In this document: piece by piece, positions 1 to 13,216 of the stretch
Position numbering within the stretch: the first letter of the stretch is position 1
Layout of the letters: every line of letters starts with the position of its first letter
DNA from: Fratercula arctica
Lineage: Eukaryota; Chordata; Aves; Charadriiformes; Alcidae
Direction: 5' to 3'
NCBI GenBank assembly: GCA_947846985.1
Contig: CANTUZ010000008.1
Location: forward strand, 37,156,817 to 37,220,816
DNA length: 64,000 nt
Made by a program: the position numbers and the translations under genes
The notes under the pieces: generated by a model
What the model was told of the DNA's origin: nothing
Databases searched by the model: none
Seen by the model: only the letters and a program-made list of their open reading frames with translations

Positions 1-365
1 CTTTCTTTTATCTAATTTAATCCACTTCTAGCCAATTAATTTAAGTAACAACAACCAGCTCTTAAACGATCTTCTGATGAAAAAGCTACAAACAGACTCA
101 TTGCCAGCGATGACAGGAGATTTCCATATGCGTACAAAGAAATTCTTACACATATACGTATATCACTTTGTATTGGTTGATTTGATAAACATGCACTTAA
201 TGTCAGTTTTGGTGGTACAATTCCTTGGGATGGTAACGCTGTTGACGAAATATATACATACTCACACACTATTAAGTTGTTTGTTCAGGGTAAATTCCTG
301 TAAATGATCAAATATAAAGACGACGTGACCATTGATTTAGTTTATATGCAGAACAAACTTATGGT

Positions 366-440
366 TCACAGAAACACAGAATCATTTGGGTTGGAAGGAC
401 CTTTGGAGATCGTCTAGTCCAACTTCCTTCTCAAAGTACG
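366..440 (-). mobile_element. CR1 LINE 3'-end fragment
   Basis: Contains cagaatcatttgggttggaa then ggacctttgg and tctagtccaac, the reverse complement of the CR1 3' end. Short and diverged. Confidence 0.75.
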
Positions 441-579
441 TTCTAAATGACTCGTATCAAAATACCCCTTACTGATTCACAGTTCTATGAATTTTCACTT
501 TTTTCAACAAAGGCCTTACAACAAAGGCCTTAAATCACCTTTTCATGCTATTTGTATACAGTGGTGCCTTGGAAAACTT

Positions 580-780
580 TTACAAAGCAAGTAGTTCGTT
601 TCTTTGGAACACATCATCCGTTGAACCAAATGAACCATACTCATCATTCTGAGATGCTCGTGACATAAATCTAACTGGAATCAACTTTGCTATGACATCC
701 TTCAGCCTCTTCAGTCTACACAATTCATCGTTTCTTATTTTTACTTTAATTTTGCTCTGTAGTCTTTGTATTAAAGCCAT
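580..780 (-). other. Protein-like minus-strand frame ending in a stop, possible terminal exon
   Basis: 66 codons ending in TAA, reading …RLKRLKDVIAKLIPVRFMSR then ASQNDEYGSFGSTDDVFQRN and ELLAL. The mixed-charge composition is unlike a chance AT-rich frame. No acceptor with a good pyrimidine tract precedes it, so it may be a gene end, an old pseudogene or chance. Product not recognised. Confidence 0.3.
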
Positions 781-1791
781 ATTCTTTCAAGACCCAGATC
801 TATTAATAGGTTAGTGCACAGAAGGTGCACATGCTAAATAGGAACACTCCTGGACTGAATGTTCCACTCCGAGTAATGCAACAATAGTGGTCCTTCACAG
901 AGGACTGTAACATAACTACACATGCAATATATCTGTGATATTCTTTATAAAAATATAGGTAAATACCAGTCAACAAACTATGGTTCCACTTTTCTAGCCT
1001 CAGATAATAAATAATGCTTCCTGTTTCTTCTTTGTCATTTTTGAGGTTCCTTCCTCAGAGCTCAGCACAGTGATGACGGGATACTTCCCCTGCACCAGAA
1101 TGGCAGTAGGGAAGGTAGTTTTCATTTGTTCTACTGCCCGGAATGAATTTTTCTGCAGCCACATGGCCATTTCCTTTTATTGTAGTGGAATTCCTTAACT
1201 GAGCAAGATTAAAAGTGAACTGTCTATATAACAAAGAATACTGAAGCAGAAGGAGTGGGAGGAATACCAGAAAAATAGGGAGCATGGAGGAGGAGCAGAG
1301 AAATATCAAAAAGGGTTGTGGAACACATTGTAGAAGAGGGTGAGAGATCATCAAATAGTCTTCTACAAATCTACTATATTAACCAATTTCTAGGGCAGAG
1401 GGTTAAGTGGTATTTCTAGTCCTATTTTGTTACTCAAAGAAACTTCCTATTTCATTAGCCTCCTTTAACTACAGTATAAAAACATCATAGCAAGGGGTTT
1501 GTTGTGTTTGTTTTTAGAGAAATTAAAGAATGACTATGAGAGATACACATAACTAGTTCCTAAGCAATGCAAACAGCAATACTTCTCTAAATATATGAAA
1601 AACTTTTATGGAAGCATCTAAACTACTAGACTTTGTATCTAGCCTTCTTTGGAAAGAAGGATGAACTGGCTTGGCTTTGCCAGTCTGTTAGACAGATTTA
1701 AAAGAAAGTCAAGAAAAGGAAAGAGTCGGAATAGACGTCATGAAAACTAAGAAGATAAGAAAAGTTGAAGTTCTGAAAAGAACCCTTTCAC

Positions 1792-1846
1792 CGAGGCTGC
1801 TAATAAAGACGGTCCATCTCTTCATTACCATGCTACTCATCCACCT
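1792..1846 (-). other. Candidate small exon, minus strand
   Basis: 55 bases between ccttttgtgcagtgtaacag and CTCG|GTGAAA. Enters phase 0, leaves with one base; reads RWMSSMVMKRWTVFISSL. Good acceptor, moderate donor, no family recognised. Confidence 0.3.
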
Positions 1847-2209
1847 CTGTTACACTGCACAAAAGGGAAAAAAGCGGTCTTTATAGTTGTACATGATTAT
1901 ATTTTCCTTTTGTATTGAGTTCAAAGTCTTTTCTAAAAAAGCAAGAGTAGATTGCTCACAATGTAATGGGCCATTCCCAGGAAACGAAAAAATGGCCTTA
2001 ACGTTTTATATTAATACAATAGGTTATGTATAAAACAGTTTTTAAAAAGTTAATGCATATTAGCTTAGAACAGCCATATTTTAACACTGTGCGACTGAAA
2101 GTTCCAGTAGAGCAGATGAATGGAACTACAGAAGAAAAAAACCCGCTATGACAAAGGGATAAAGGTTTAACTAAAAGGACTCAAATCTATATTTCAGGTG
2201 TCTCTTTAC

Positions 2210-2281
2210 CTTCCATCAGGAAATGAGTTATTAGGAGTAATGAAATCAGAGATAGAAAATACAAAAACTTTTTAGATCCTT
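2210..2281 (-). other. Candidate exon with a membrane-like helix, minus strand
   Basis: 72 bases between gtcgccgccttgcacag and GAAG|GTAAAG, a strong donor. Enters with two bases, leaves with one. Reads GSKKFLYFLSLISLLLITHF then LME, which would be a transmembrane segment. Pyrimidine-rich DNA can give hydrophobic frames by chance, so confidence is limited. Confidence 0.3.
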
Positions 2282-3545
2282 CTGTGCAAGGCGGCGACAC
2301 TGGCCTTTACTTCTTCACTTTATAATGATTCCTTTGAGTTGTGGTTCTGAAAAAGCTGTGAAACATCTTCCTGTTATTTCTTTTTCATCTTTCCAAACAC
2401 TGGCCAGGAATAACCCCATCCTATTCTTTTCTTGGGTTTTTGAAACACATATTGACTGTAATGACTATGAATTATCTGGTTAATGTGCCGGATTTATAAA
2501 AGTGTTAGAGCTCCTCTATGCTGCTACCAGGTGCCTCTGAGAAGGTGCAAGGCACAAGACAATCTTACTTTTCCCATGCCTGCTTTTACTTTAGACCACT
2601 ACAAATGTTTAACTTTTGAAAATTTTGTAAGTTAACTGGATTTTAGGACAGTCTCACCAGATCACTCTCCACCTGATGGGCTGTCAGCTGTTTCTTCAGC
2701 AGAAGTAGCAGTAGATTGCTAGCCAACATCACCTCTGCCAAGTGCCTCCCTATCCTCGCCATCCTGATGGTCAGCTTCTGGGTGATAATCTTCCTTAAGT
2801 TTGCTTTTAAGTTTCAGATACAGGCTTTTACTGAACTCCATTACAATCTGCGTATGTAAAAGAAGCAACTGTGACATAGCTATGGTCACTCTTACTGTAC
2901 TGTGCTGAATACTCTAAAATCACCACAAGTACTGAACCAGTAGAAGTTTTCAGGATGTGTTATTACACACAGACACACTGCAAAATACAGGAAGCTAATT
3001 AATAAACCTTGCAGTATCTGTGTCTTCAGTGCTCGTCTTTGTCTGCTGACCTAGGAACATAGTTGAATGCCTTAAGTGCTGCATGACAGAAATAAACTGG
3101 TACTACAGAATTATACATCCCCTCCACAACCTATTCAGTCTCCTAAACCAACACTGGAACAAAATCAAGTCTTGGGATGAAATGTCTTAAGAAATACCAA
3201 AACCGCTTCTTCTTATCTCAAAATCTTCTTCAAATCATTTTCATTTGAGCAGAGACATGACAACCAGAACCCAAAAGGAAGAATTTCAGTGTCCAGAGGG
3301 GTCCTTCTGCAATGGAAGATTACAGGCTCTGGGATTTCTCATGACAAAGATTAGCAGTAGTCATATTAGAATTTTTTTGAAGACTTTTTTGGACAGCTCA
3401 ATATCTACTACATAGAGGAAACTTCCAAAACTGAAACAAGTGCTCTCCTCCAACAGTTCCTCCCATCCCACATAAAATCCAATTCAAAAAATACAAACCA
3501 TCTTAAAAAGAGTTGCCAGTAGTCTGTTGTAGAGGATTGGCTGAC

Positions 3546-3652
3546 CTCATCTCTTATGATGCCTGTTTCTTTGCTGATGACACCAACCAAATTATTTAGG
3601 TACATAATATTATTTGGGTTTCCTGCCACACTTCGCATTTGACTGGTAATTC
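3546..3652 (-). other. Candidate exon, minus strand
   Basis: 107 bases between caggtcacttttctatcag and GATGAG|GTCAGC. Enters with two bases, leaves in phase 0. Reads ITSQMRSVAGNPNNIMYLNN then LVGVISKETGIIRDE. Both splice sites are good and the frame is open well past the donor. The best of the exon-like segments in the left 50 kb; family not recognised. Confidence 0.4.
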
Positions 3653-6564
3653 CTGATAGAAAAGTGACCTGTATACAGAATTGCGAGTCAGATAAGGAAG
3701 CAAGACCGCATATGCTAGTGATGATCTCGAGAAAAGGATATTAAAAAGCCACTGCTTTAAATACAAATTTATCCACTATAGATCTAAAAAATTCGTATTT
3801 CCTGGTAGAAGGCCTTCAGAGTTTCTGCTCTATATCAGCCATTCTCAGGAGAAATTGTATTTGACCTTCTTCATATCTATAATTATTGTTTCGTTTATGC
3901 TATGGTACTTCCCCGTGGTCCCAGTTTGGAATGAGACCACTTTAGACCTACACCTTCTGGCACTGTATGCACGCCATGGAAAGACAACCTCTACCTTGTG
4001 CAGTAAAAAGTTTAAAAACCAACAGGACTTGAAGATAGAATTTTGGTTTTCATTTCAGGGGTATATTTTCTGATTGTGAACATGCTACCAAAAGTGAAAA
4101 TGGCAGGAGACCTGACCTCTCCCCGACTTTTCTGAGTGGTTTCATGAATCCAGTTTTTGTTTCCACAAATGGCACACATGGAGAGAATCCTTTTATTCCT
4201 GTGAATGAAAGTATTTGTGTGCAAATGAGCACATTCACATGCAAATGGTTGTATTTGCACAAGAAGCATTTGCCCACCTGCCACACCAGCCCTGGCTTTT
4301 CAACTTTCAGCATCTGGGTGCTCAGAAGCAGAAAGTGAAAAGGAAGATAAGAATGCCAGCAATATTTCAAAAGTTGAATGGTCAGTCACTATGAACAGTG
4401 AGCAAGAAGGATAAGAGAAAACAAAGGGGAAAAAATGAAGAAAAATGGAAATTTACAGAGAATATTCTTACAACTGTTCATATACGGCAAGTAGAAAGAC
4501 CACCACTTCCCAGAGCTGAAGCAATGGTGGACGGGAAGCAAGGAAAGAAGAGAAAGTACTACGAACGATATCAAGGGTTTTGACAAATTCCTTTGTTTGC
4601 CTTCTTATTTAGCAGATAAATAAATTGCATGCAAGGATAAAATCTTCTTTGAAATAATGGAGTCTTACCACACTGAGATCCTGTAGATGAGACCTGGAGA
4701 GACTCTTAAAATACAAGAAAATTATCTTTTTTCCTGTATTTTTCCTGTCACACAGTTCCTTTCTTTTTCCTTACACAAATAATCAGGTCATAAGAAATGT
4801 TGCTTTCTAGACTTCCCTGTGCTGCTCAGGATCACTGCTACTTCGACAGCATGGGGAGTGTTTCACCAGGCCAAGGTGGCCTTCTAGTAACAAAAGTTAA
4901 CAGTCAGTATTGAAAAACACATCTGAGAGTAGTGCATCATGCAGTTGAGGACCTGCATCCTTAAACCCCATATTATCAGAAGCCTCAAGACTATCCAGCT
5001 CATTTCATATGTGTTTCTCATTACACCTTGTATGCAGCCAAGAAATTGCAGCATATATCCCAAAAGTCTATCCCAAAGACAAAAAAAAACAAGACCAGAA
5101 CCCCTTTGCACCCGCAATGGCTCTTCAGGAGCTGGCTGCTGACATACGCGTGCAGCAGGTGGACATTCAGTGAAGCATATAAATCCCTTACAGAAGACTA
5201 TGTGAGCAGGCTTTCTGGATCCAGAGCAGCCTGCCAAAGCATGGCTGCTAGGTGGCTGATGCACTGTATCTCACGGGAGCCCTCCTGCACCTAGCAGAAG
5301 ATTTTGGGGCCATGCAGCCCCCAGAGATTATTTTTTTTCTTTTTAATTTAAGATGTGTGATTACCCCTTACTTTCTGCCACCTGCTCTGCGTATAAACTT
5401 CTGCAGTGCTCCTCTCTCTGCTCTAATTTCCAACAAGCTGTCATGTTCTCCTAACCCATGGAGCTACCTCCTCCCCTAGGCATTGAGATGACTCATGTGC
5501 ATTCATGTATGCAGAGTGGCAACTGGCCCCGAGGCCAACCAGGGATGTGACCCATATATCAGACGCTTCATTTTCTTGAAACTTTGCACCTTGCTAAAAT
5601 AAAACATGACAACTCATGAAGCTTCACTTCCTGCAGCATTTCTGTCATTTCCATGCCTGTCATAATGGTTTCCGGAAAGCTACAGTTCACAAAAAAAATC
5701 TACGCAAAAACTTGGAATTCCATTAAAATTTTCAGCATTTCGGACTCAAGACATCCTTATTTCTACAGCAATGCCAGGTGCAAATTCAGGGATCTCCTCT
5801 CAGGCAAAATTCAATGTATTCTCTCTAAAATCATAGTCGGGTTGCTACTGCAGAGTAGCCGTCCTTACCTACACATTCCTCCTCCTCTTACTTCACTTTC
5901 CACCAGCTCGGCAGACAACAAAGCCTGTATGATACGTATCACTTCATTTTGTGCTACCAAACCCTCACCAACATAATTCAGCTAATACAAAGCATAGTCT
6001 CTGTAAACACTGCTTCAGGGCATTTGTGCAAATCAATACAGAACTCCATAAGGTACTATTTCCTGCAAAAAAAAAGGAAACAATATGAAAACATTTTAAA
6101 TAAAATGCAGTTGTCAATGCGAAAAAGACATTATAACATGAATCTTCTTTGAATACAAGGTGCCAGTGCATCTTAGTATGGAGTTTAAATGTGATATTTG
6201 TACTGTACGAACAAAGAACACTCCAGAAAACAGATGTGATCATCACTTTGTAAGGCTTCCTGAATGCGCCTGGATAAGCTCAATGAAAGATGTCCTGGTA
6301 TCTGCAAAAAATTTGAATACTTCTGCTATTTGAAGAATAGGATGTAAAATTAGATTAAGAAACACGGAAGTCTCAGGCTTTGATCTCCAAAAGTTTGCAG
6401 GTCCAAACTTAAAAGCCAGCCAGAACCAGAAATGCTAATTTATTGCTGGATAAGCCTATTTCATTTCTTCACAGTATTTCTGGCTATCTATGTGTGTACA
6501 CCCCAACATGAAGCACAAGAAAGACTCAGCAGCTGAGACTGTGGTCCCAGTTGTGTCACACGCC

Positions 6565-6593
<29 letters not shown>
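6565..6593 (+). repeat. Poly(A) run of 29
   Basis: 29 uninterrupted A. No clear retroposed sequence or target-site duplication beside it. Confidence 0.95.
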
Positions 6594-6596
<3 letters not shown>

Positions 6597-6743
6597 ATTA
6601 TGCAAATGAAAAAGACATTCTTCACCAAAATGAACAGAATTACATGGGATTATTGATTGTATGTTAATGTTCTTGATATTTATTGGAGAGTCACAGAAAA
6701 CAACCTGCACCATCACTGTCCCAGATCATCTCTAAAAATAAGA

Positions 6744-6768
6744 TGCAGAAGTGCAGAAGTACAGAAGT
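6744..6768. repeat. Three tandem 8-base units
   Basis: gcagaagt, gcagaagt, acagaagt in direct tandem. Confidence 0.85.
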
Positions 6769-9700
6769 AAGCCGAAAGGGGTTATTTAATGAATGCTATT
6801 TAAAAAAAATCTAGTGTCTTGTATTCTAATAATGGCTATTTTCTAGCCATTCTTTAAACATGTGTTGTTACACAGAATGACTAAAGGGTTGTTGATAAAA
6901 GGGCACAAGAATCCTTCATCTTTCTGTCACTTGCTGAAATTCAGCCCAAGAGAATAGCAGCCACTAGGTACCCAGATGAAATTCTTATGGAGTCCTGTAT
7001 ATACACAATGACTGTAGTCCTCTTTTTATATTTTCCTCAGAGAGAACCAATTCCGAATGGTTTGATTACAGTACACAAACAAGCCTTTCGGGGTGGCATA
7101 GAAGGGAGGCTTGCTGATGTGACTCTGAATCTCAGTAGCTTGTTTTTAATAATGAATGTACACTAAAACTCAAGAGGGATATGTTTGCAGGACACTTATC
7201 AGCTTCCTGTTATAGGCGCAAGACATTTCCAACATTTAAGAGCCAAAATTTCCGAGCAACATTTGGAACGAGTTCAGGGGTGTTTGGTCACTGGGCAACT
7301 TTTGGTGTGTTCTTGGACTTTAGCACATTGTCTTGAAAACGTTCCAGCTTGACCCCATGAGTAGGGACTGCCCGCGTCACTGAGTCGAAACGAGAAGCAG
7401 GTTGTAATGCAGGAAGGAGGTTCAGGCGATGAAAGCAGTCCCATTGCATTGTACGAACGCATTTCTCCCTGAAGATGTCACAGTTTGAAGGTTTTCTTTG
7501 TGACTGAAACAAATAAAAGCTTTTTGGTCTTTCTGAGCATTTATACACCACAACATGAGCAACAGGGGGAAACCACATGAGATGCATTTCCCTCCTCCAT
7601 TTCTAGCTCTGAATGGGAAATGAAGAGAAAGAAACTTCGGAAGATTTACTGGATGCTTTAAGGTTTCTCTTCCCCTGAAGTGATCATTGCAGGATTTCAC
7701 TCACTTCCTCTAGAAGTTTTTTCAAACAGGTTTTCCTCCTTCATGCACATTGTGAATTTGTGTCTCCATTAAGCATTTTTTTTCTCTCCCCCCTCGCCAG
7801 GAACTGAAATAGATTTCAGTGTCTACACAAAGTGCCTCACTACTACATGGAACGCAGCCTGTGAAACAAACCCACAAGACTTTACCATGTCAGCTTTTAT
7901 AAAAATCTGTTTTTAAACATCTCCAAGCTTTAAAACCTCAGCAGCTGTTAGAAGCTTTGCCTGTTTGCTGGCCTGTTGCCTTCTGCTCCAAGCAGTGCCG
8001 AGAGCTGCACGTCTCGTTGTCGCTGGCATGTTCCGAACAGCTCCTGCTCAAATCCCAGCTACGACATTTTATTAAACCAGGCAGTTATCACCATAATCCC
8101 ACATTAGGGCCTGAGGAACCTAGCTCTGATAGTAGTGTGTGTTTTCCGTTCAAAGCTTGCAGACAGGAGATTATTAAATCCCCCAGCGGTGAGAAAATGT
8201 TCCCATCCCGGAGTCACACCAGCGAGAAAGCACACAGCTTCCTCAGCCCCCTCTTTAGGCTGCAGTCAAGTAATTTACTCCACATTTTCAGATTGGTGAA
8301 ATTAATTCCCCTCACACCGCCAAACACACCACCATGAGAGTTTGCATCTTCCTCAACTGCTGGATAAAAGATATATGACTTGGGCTTTTTACACTCTGTA
8401 GGCACTAGTAGAAGGCTACAGGAAAGAAAAAACTAAGGCTTTGTATTTCAGAGTTCCCAGATTTCTTATGCACAGCTGTCCACCCAACTAATAATGCTTT
8501 GCCTGGACAGGGCATCACTTCTCACCACAATTTGTCACCCTCTATGAAGCATTAATTCATACACAAATTACATTTAGACACACGAGACAGTTAAAGGAGC
8601 AGTCCCACAGACAAACGATGATGTTCTTGCATTGAAACAGCACCAAATACTACAGCCACATGGTAGTAATGAACAAGGTTGCCCTTCTCATCCCACCAAA
8701 AAAAATGAGAGAGGACATTCGCACATATCAACAGGCTTGTACGAAATGGGAACTGAACTCATGACTACATCTCCAAAAACACAGGCTCGGAGAGATGAGA
8801 TAAACAGCAGCATCACAACAAGGAACCAGATACACTTCAGGAGGTCCGGTATCTGTTATCCTACATCCCGCTACACCACACTGTAAGTTAAGGGCCTGGA
8901 GAAAATGTCGATTCTCTCTTCAGGGGGAATAAAGCCTGTATCTACAGCAGATAAAAAATAAAATTCCAAGCCAGTTGAGAATCAAGAGTAACAAAGCAAC
9001 GCCTCTCTTATTTCTAATTCCAGAAGGCAATGATGTTAATATTAATGAGCCAGGAAAACCCTTACCACTCATTTTCAAATGTTCATTCGTGTTCTGCATT
9101 CTGCGTCAGATCCTTCAGCAACTTGCAGGTTCAAAGACCATGAGGGAGACAAGGTTACTCAGGGCTGCAAGCAAAGAAATAATGTAGTGCTTAAATCACA
9201 GACCATCCCTAAGTGGAAACCATAAATTAAGGATCTATTCCTATATTACAGCCTTTCTTGAGAAATATTATGTTTTTTACAGAATTATTATTTCAGTTCT
9301 AAGTAGACTTTATCAATGTCTGCAGGTGTTTTAAGTGTCTATTGGTTTATACTTACTGGTAGTTTGATGGAGCGTGTTCTACAGCACTAATAAAAAATAT
9401 TGATCTATAGCTCTAAAGTACCTTAGCATTGAGTCATAAATCCCATTTCAATAGGACTTCTTAATGTGATTTTTTTTCTTTTTGTGATTTAATGCACTAT
9501 GGCTGTTTTATGCTAAATGTAGCTTTCCCACGTGAGGCTCATAAACCAGAGAGCAGACAAAAGAATGATGATAAAGCATGCCGTGACACATAAATGTACA
9601 AGAATATAAATTAGACACACATCTCTGTCAAAGATTTAGATGCTCCTGTTGGAGAGCCTTGACCATAGCAATAACTGTTCTCCAAAATCCCCTCATTATC

Positions 9701-12700
9701 TCCCTCCCTTCATTTGTTGAGCTGCCTTAAAGACCTTACACTTCGTTTCAGCTTGGCTTCCAAATATTCACACGCACAGAGCGTTGTGATGGACGTAGTG
9801 CCTGACATCGGTGAAATCCATGAAATATTTTCAAATTTTGACACTTAATTTTTTTAGAAGTGGTTTCTGAACACTTTTAAGGGACAGATTCAGGGGCAGA
9901 TGCAGATGCAGCTGCAGCGTGGAGGAAGGAAATGAAGCAAACTGCTCTCCCATCCCATGAATGGGCAACTCTGTCATACAGGATGATGGGGCACCACAGT
10001 CCCTTGGGACTCCTGCTGATCCCGTGACAAAAATTTGCTGTCAAATCACTTTTGAAGATTCTAATGAGAAGGCTGAATCACTCCATATATTTTTTGATAT
10101 TATGAAACTTCACGTCTTCCAGAAATGTAACTGATTTTCAGGCTATTTTATAAGGTGTGGAACAAATCAGACATTATGCCTTGCCACACTAAAAATCCAA
10201 GAAATATTGGACTTGAGCATCACGCAGATGAGATTTGATAAAAATTTGCACTAACTATGCAGCTGACAAAAACGAAGGTGTAGTTTCTGATGACGAACCC
10301 TATAAATTCGGTTTTATTGTTACATTATGTTACTGAGCGAGGTCCTTTCGGCTGTGTATGGCCTGGACCAGAGAGTCCCATTACTTTGCTTTTATGATGT
10401 TAATGACAATAGCAATAATTTTGTAAAGGCAAATATCAGCTAACGCAGAGCCATCTTGAGTTTGTTTTGTGGCTGTGCATCTAGAAATATTTGCTACAAT
10501 TACTCATGTAGCTGGGGCAGCTGTAGGCATCATATTTTGCTGGTTTGGGAAATTGTGTGCTATTTTGGACAAGCCAGACAGGCCTTTTGAATAAGTGGCT
10601 TTAGTGTCTTTCTTGGAAGATGGCAAGAGTGGCTAAATGATTAAATGCAGGAGATGGCAAAAATAACAAGTCAGTCCTAATTATCAAATTTTTAGGGTGT
10701 CATAGAATAATGATGGCACACAGCTTTTGCAAGAGGAAATTATCCAGATTTGCTAGTAAATTCGGATGCGAAGCTCCAAATTTACGTGTTTGATTGGGCT
10801 GGCGTTCTTTCCTCAGAGACTAGAAAAAGCTCCCACAAGCTTTCATTGGCCTAAATCAGAAACATCTGTTAAAAGCGTGAATCACTCATTTGTTGAGATC
10901 AACAGTCAGAAACAGATTTTTTCCCCTCAGATAGGTGACAATTCATATGCCATCAGCCTTCTGCACGTCAGTCTATGCATTTATCTCATCGAATTGGTAA
11001 CTCAGCCCAAGCCTGCATCTTCCTTTGAGCTCTCTTAGTGATACTCCAAAATTAAAATGAAACATTCTACGCATTTCTGTCTTCCTTCAAACTGGTGCTT
11101 TGTTACTCTTCACAACAGCATGCAAATGCATTAAAAGCTCCAGAAAGCTGAGGGGGGGAAAAGAAAAAGTCTTACAACCCTTCAGAATAGCTGAAATGCA
11201 GTGGAAACATAAACATAAACATTAATTTCTTTTCCATCTCATGCTCTTCTGTACTAGATACGGCAATTTGATTCAGAGCGTTCTGTGAAACCACTTCTAG
11301 CTGGTGCATGCTACAGACTTACTGGGATCCACGTCATTGCTGGTTTTGAGGAAAAAACAAGGCCCCGGCTACAGGTATTGGCTATACCCCACTGAAAATA
11401 AGCACAAATATAGAAGACTATTCAGCACATAACTGTGAAGTGTCCATGTTGGGGTATGTTTGGCCGGCTGTGCTAATTGCATCCAAACCCCCCACGCCCA
11501 CACTCCTGCTGGCACTGCTCCATCCCCCCATTTACTATAGCTCTGCCTCTTTCCCTCTAATAGATTCTGGCATATTCTCCAATCCCAGTCTTTCTAATCC
11601 TGCCATCCCTTTGCCAAATTGGTGGAGGCAGTTGGGAAAAAGGAAAAAACAAAACAAAGTCGCCATCATCTCCAGCTGAAACTCACCCGCCTGCGTGGCT
11701 GCCTTCCAACGCGTCTGCCAATGCCTGGTTGCTCCAGGAGCTACCGCAGGAGTTGGAAACTTGAGGGGAAGGAGAAAAAAAATACACAACAGGCCCAGAA
11801 ATGAATGTTAGTGGCTTCAAAAGGCACAGCCATCTGTTTTCCTTACTCCCTGGCAGCAGCAGGAGCTCCCTGCAGCAAGGATGGAGATTTGGCAGGTTTC
11901 TGTAACCCTGTTGAGCTTTTACTATCCCTACCAGCATCCCCTGCTGCTTCTCTCCACACCCTCAGACCAATTATACTTTGACTTTTGCCTGCAGCAGCAG
12001 TGCCTACAAAACCGTATACTCGTGGGCACTTTAATCACCAACACCTAGTCAAAACCAGCGAAGTTCAACTGCCGCTTAAGCACGGCATTCCTAAATTTGG
12101 AATTAGTATCATTCTGCAGCCATGCTGCATCCAAATCATAGGAAAACTTGTTTTAAGATGTGGCTGAGGCAGAGTTTACACCCGAGAAAAAGATCTTGGT
12201 TTAGTTCTGTGGTAGCATGGTCTGACCTGTGTCACCCATGATGTCAAGAAAAATTGTTATATGTGTTATATTTTCCCATTGTGGCTGCCATTTGAATTTT
12301 TATTTGCATAATGCTGCTTTCCCATGCAGAAGGTTGCCAAGAAAACAGAGCATGAAACCTGTCACAGAAATGCAACAAAGAGGATTCAGGGGCTTCATTT
12401 CAAGTAAATTTGAACTGATGTCAAGTGTGTTTCATTGCCATAAAAATCAAAATAGAAATTTGCTCAGTGTTTAAGTTTATTATTAATACTTCTCATCATG
12501 GTGTGCTATAGATAAAATTTTAAGAAAAGCAGCAAGTACTAGAAAAATGTAGCAGGCAAAAGAATGTAAGAACATACATGAGGCGCAGTTGAAAAAAACA
12601 GCTACCCACAACCACGGTCTTCCCTTAGAATAGCAGCTTTTCAGCACAGTTCTCCAAGGCTGTTTCTGCTCTCAGTTATCACAGTTTTAATATAACTTAC

Positions 12701-13141
12701 AATCGCTTCCTAGAGACACAGTCATCCGGATTTTACAAAGCGTTATCTGCTTTAGGGAAAACCAGAGTGCTGCACACAGTAATCTGTTGTGCGAGAGCAA
12801 GAGCAGCTGGTGTAGCTTACATAAAGTGGCAAATAGCCCAATGCCATAAAATGTAAGCATGTTCATAGCAAGAGCAACTATTGGCATAGAACAGATGCCA
12901 GAATGTGTTTCTATTTGGATCGCAAATAAAATGATCTGTTTATCTTCTATCATAACGAAGACAAAACAACACGACGCCATTTCCATAAATTTGGGGGTAA
13001 CAGATTCTCTTTGAAATTTAGATTTTCTTATTTTTATTTTATATATATTCAGTGCTCCTGGCTACAAGGTGTGGGTTATCACATAGGTCTAAATGAGTTG
13101 AAATCCAATTAGTTAATTTATCTCTCACCTTATCACCTTTA

Positions 13142-13216
13142 TTGTGGGTTTGGGGGCGTTTTGTTTGTTTGTTTTGGGGTGGGTTTTTTATTTTGGTTTG
13201 GGTTTTGTTTTTATTT
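13142..13216. repeat. G/T-rich low-complexity stretch
   Basis: Almost only G and T for about 75 bases (gtttgtttgttttggggtggg and similar). Confidence 0.85.

Noticed and set aside
7957..8337. 126-codon plus-strand frame
   Set aside because: No splice sites or recognisable domain; composition is that of non-coding DNA.
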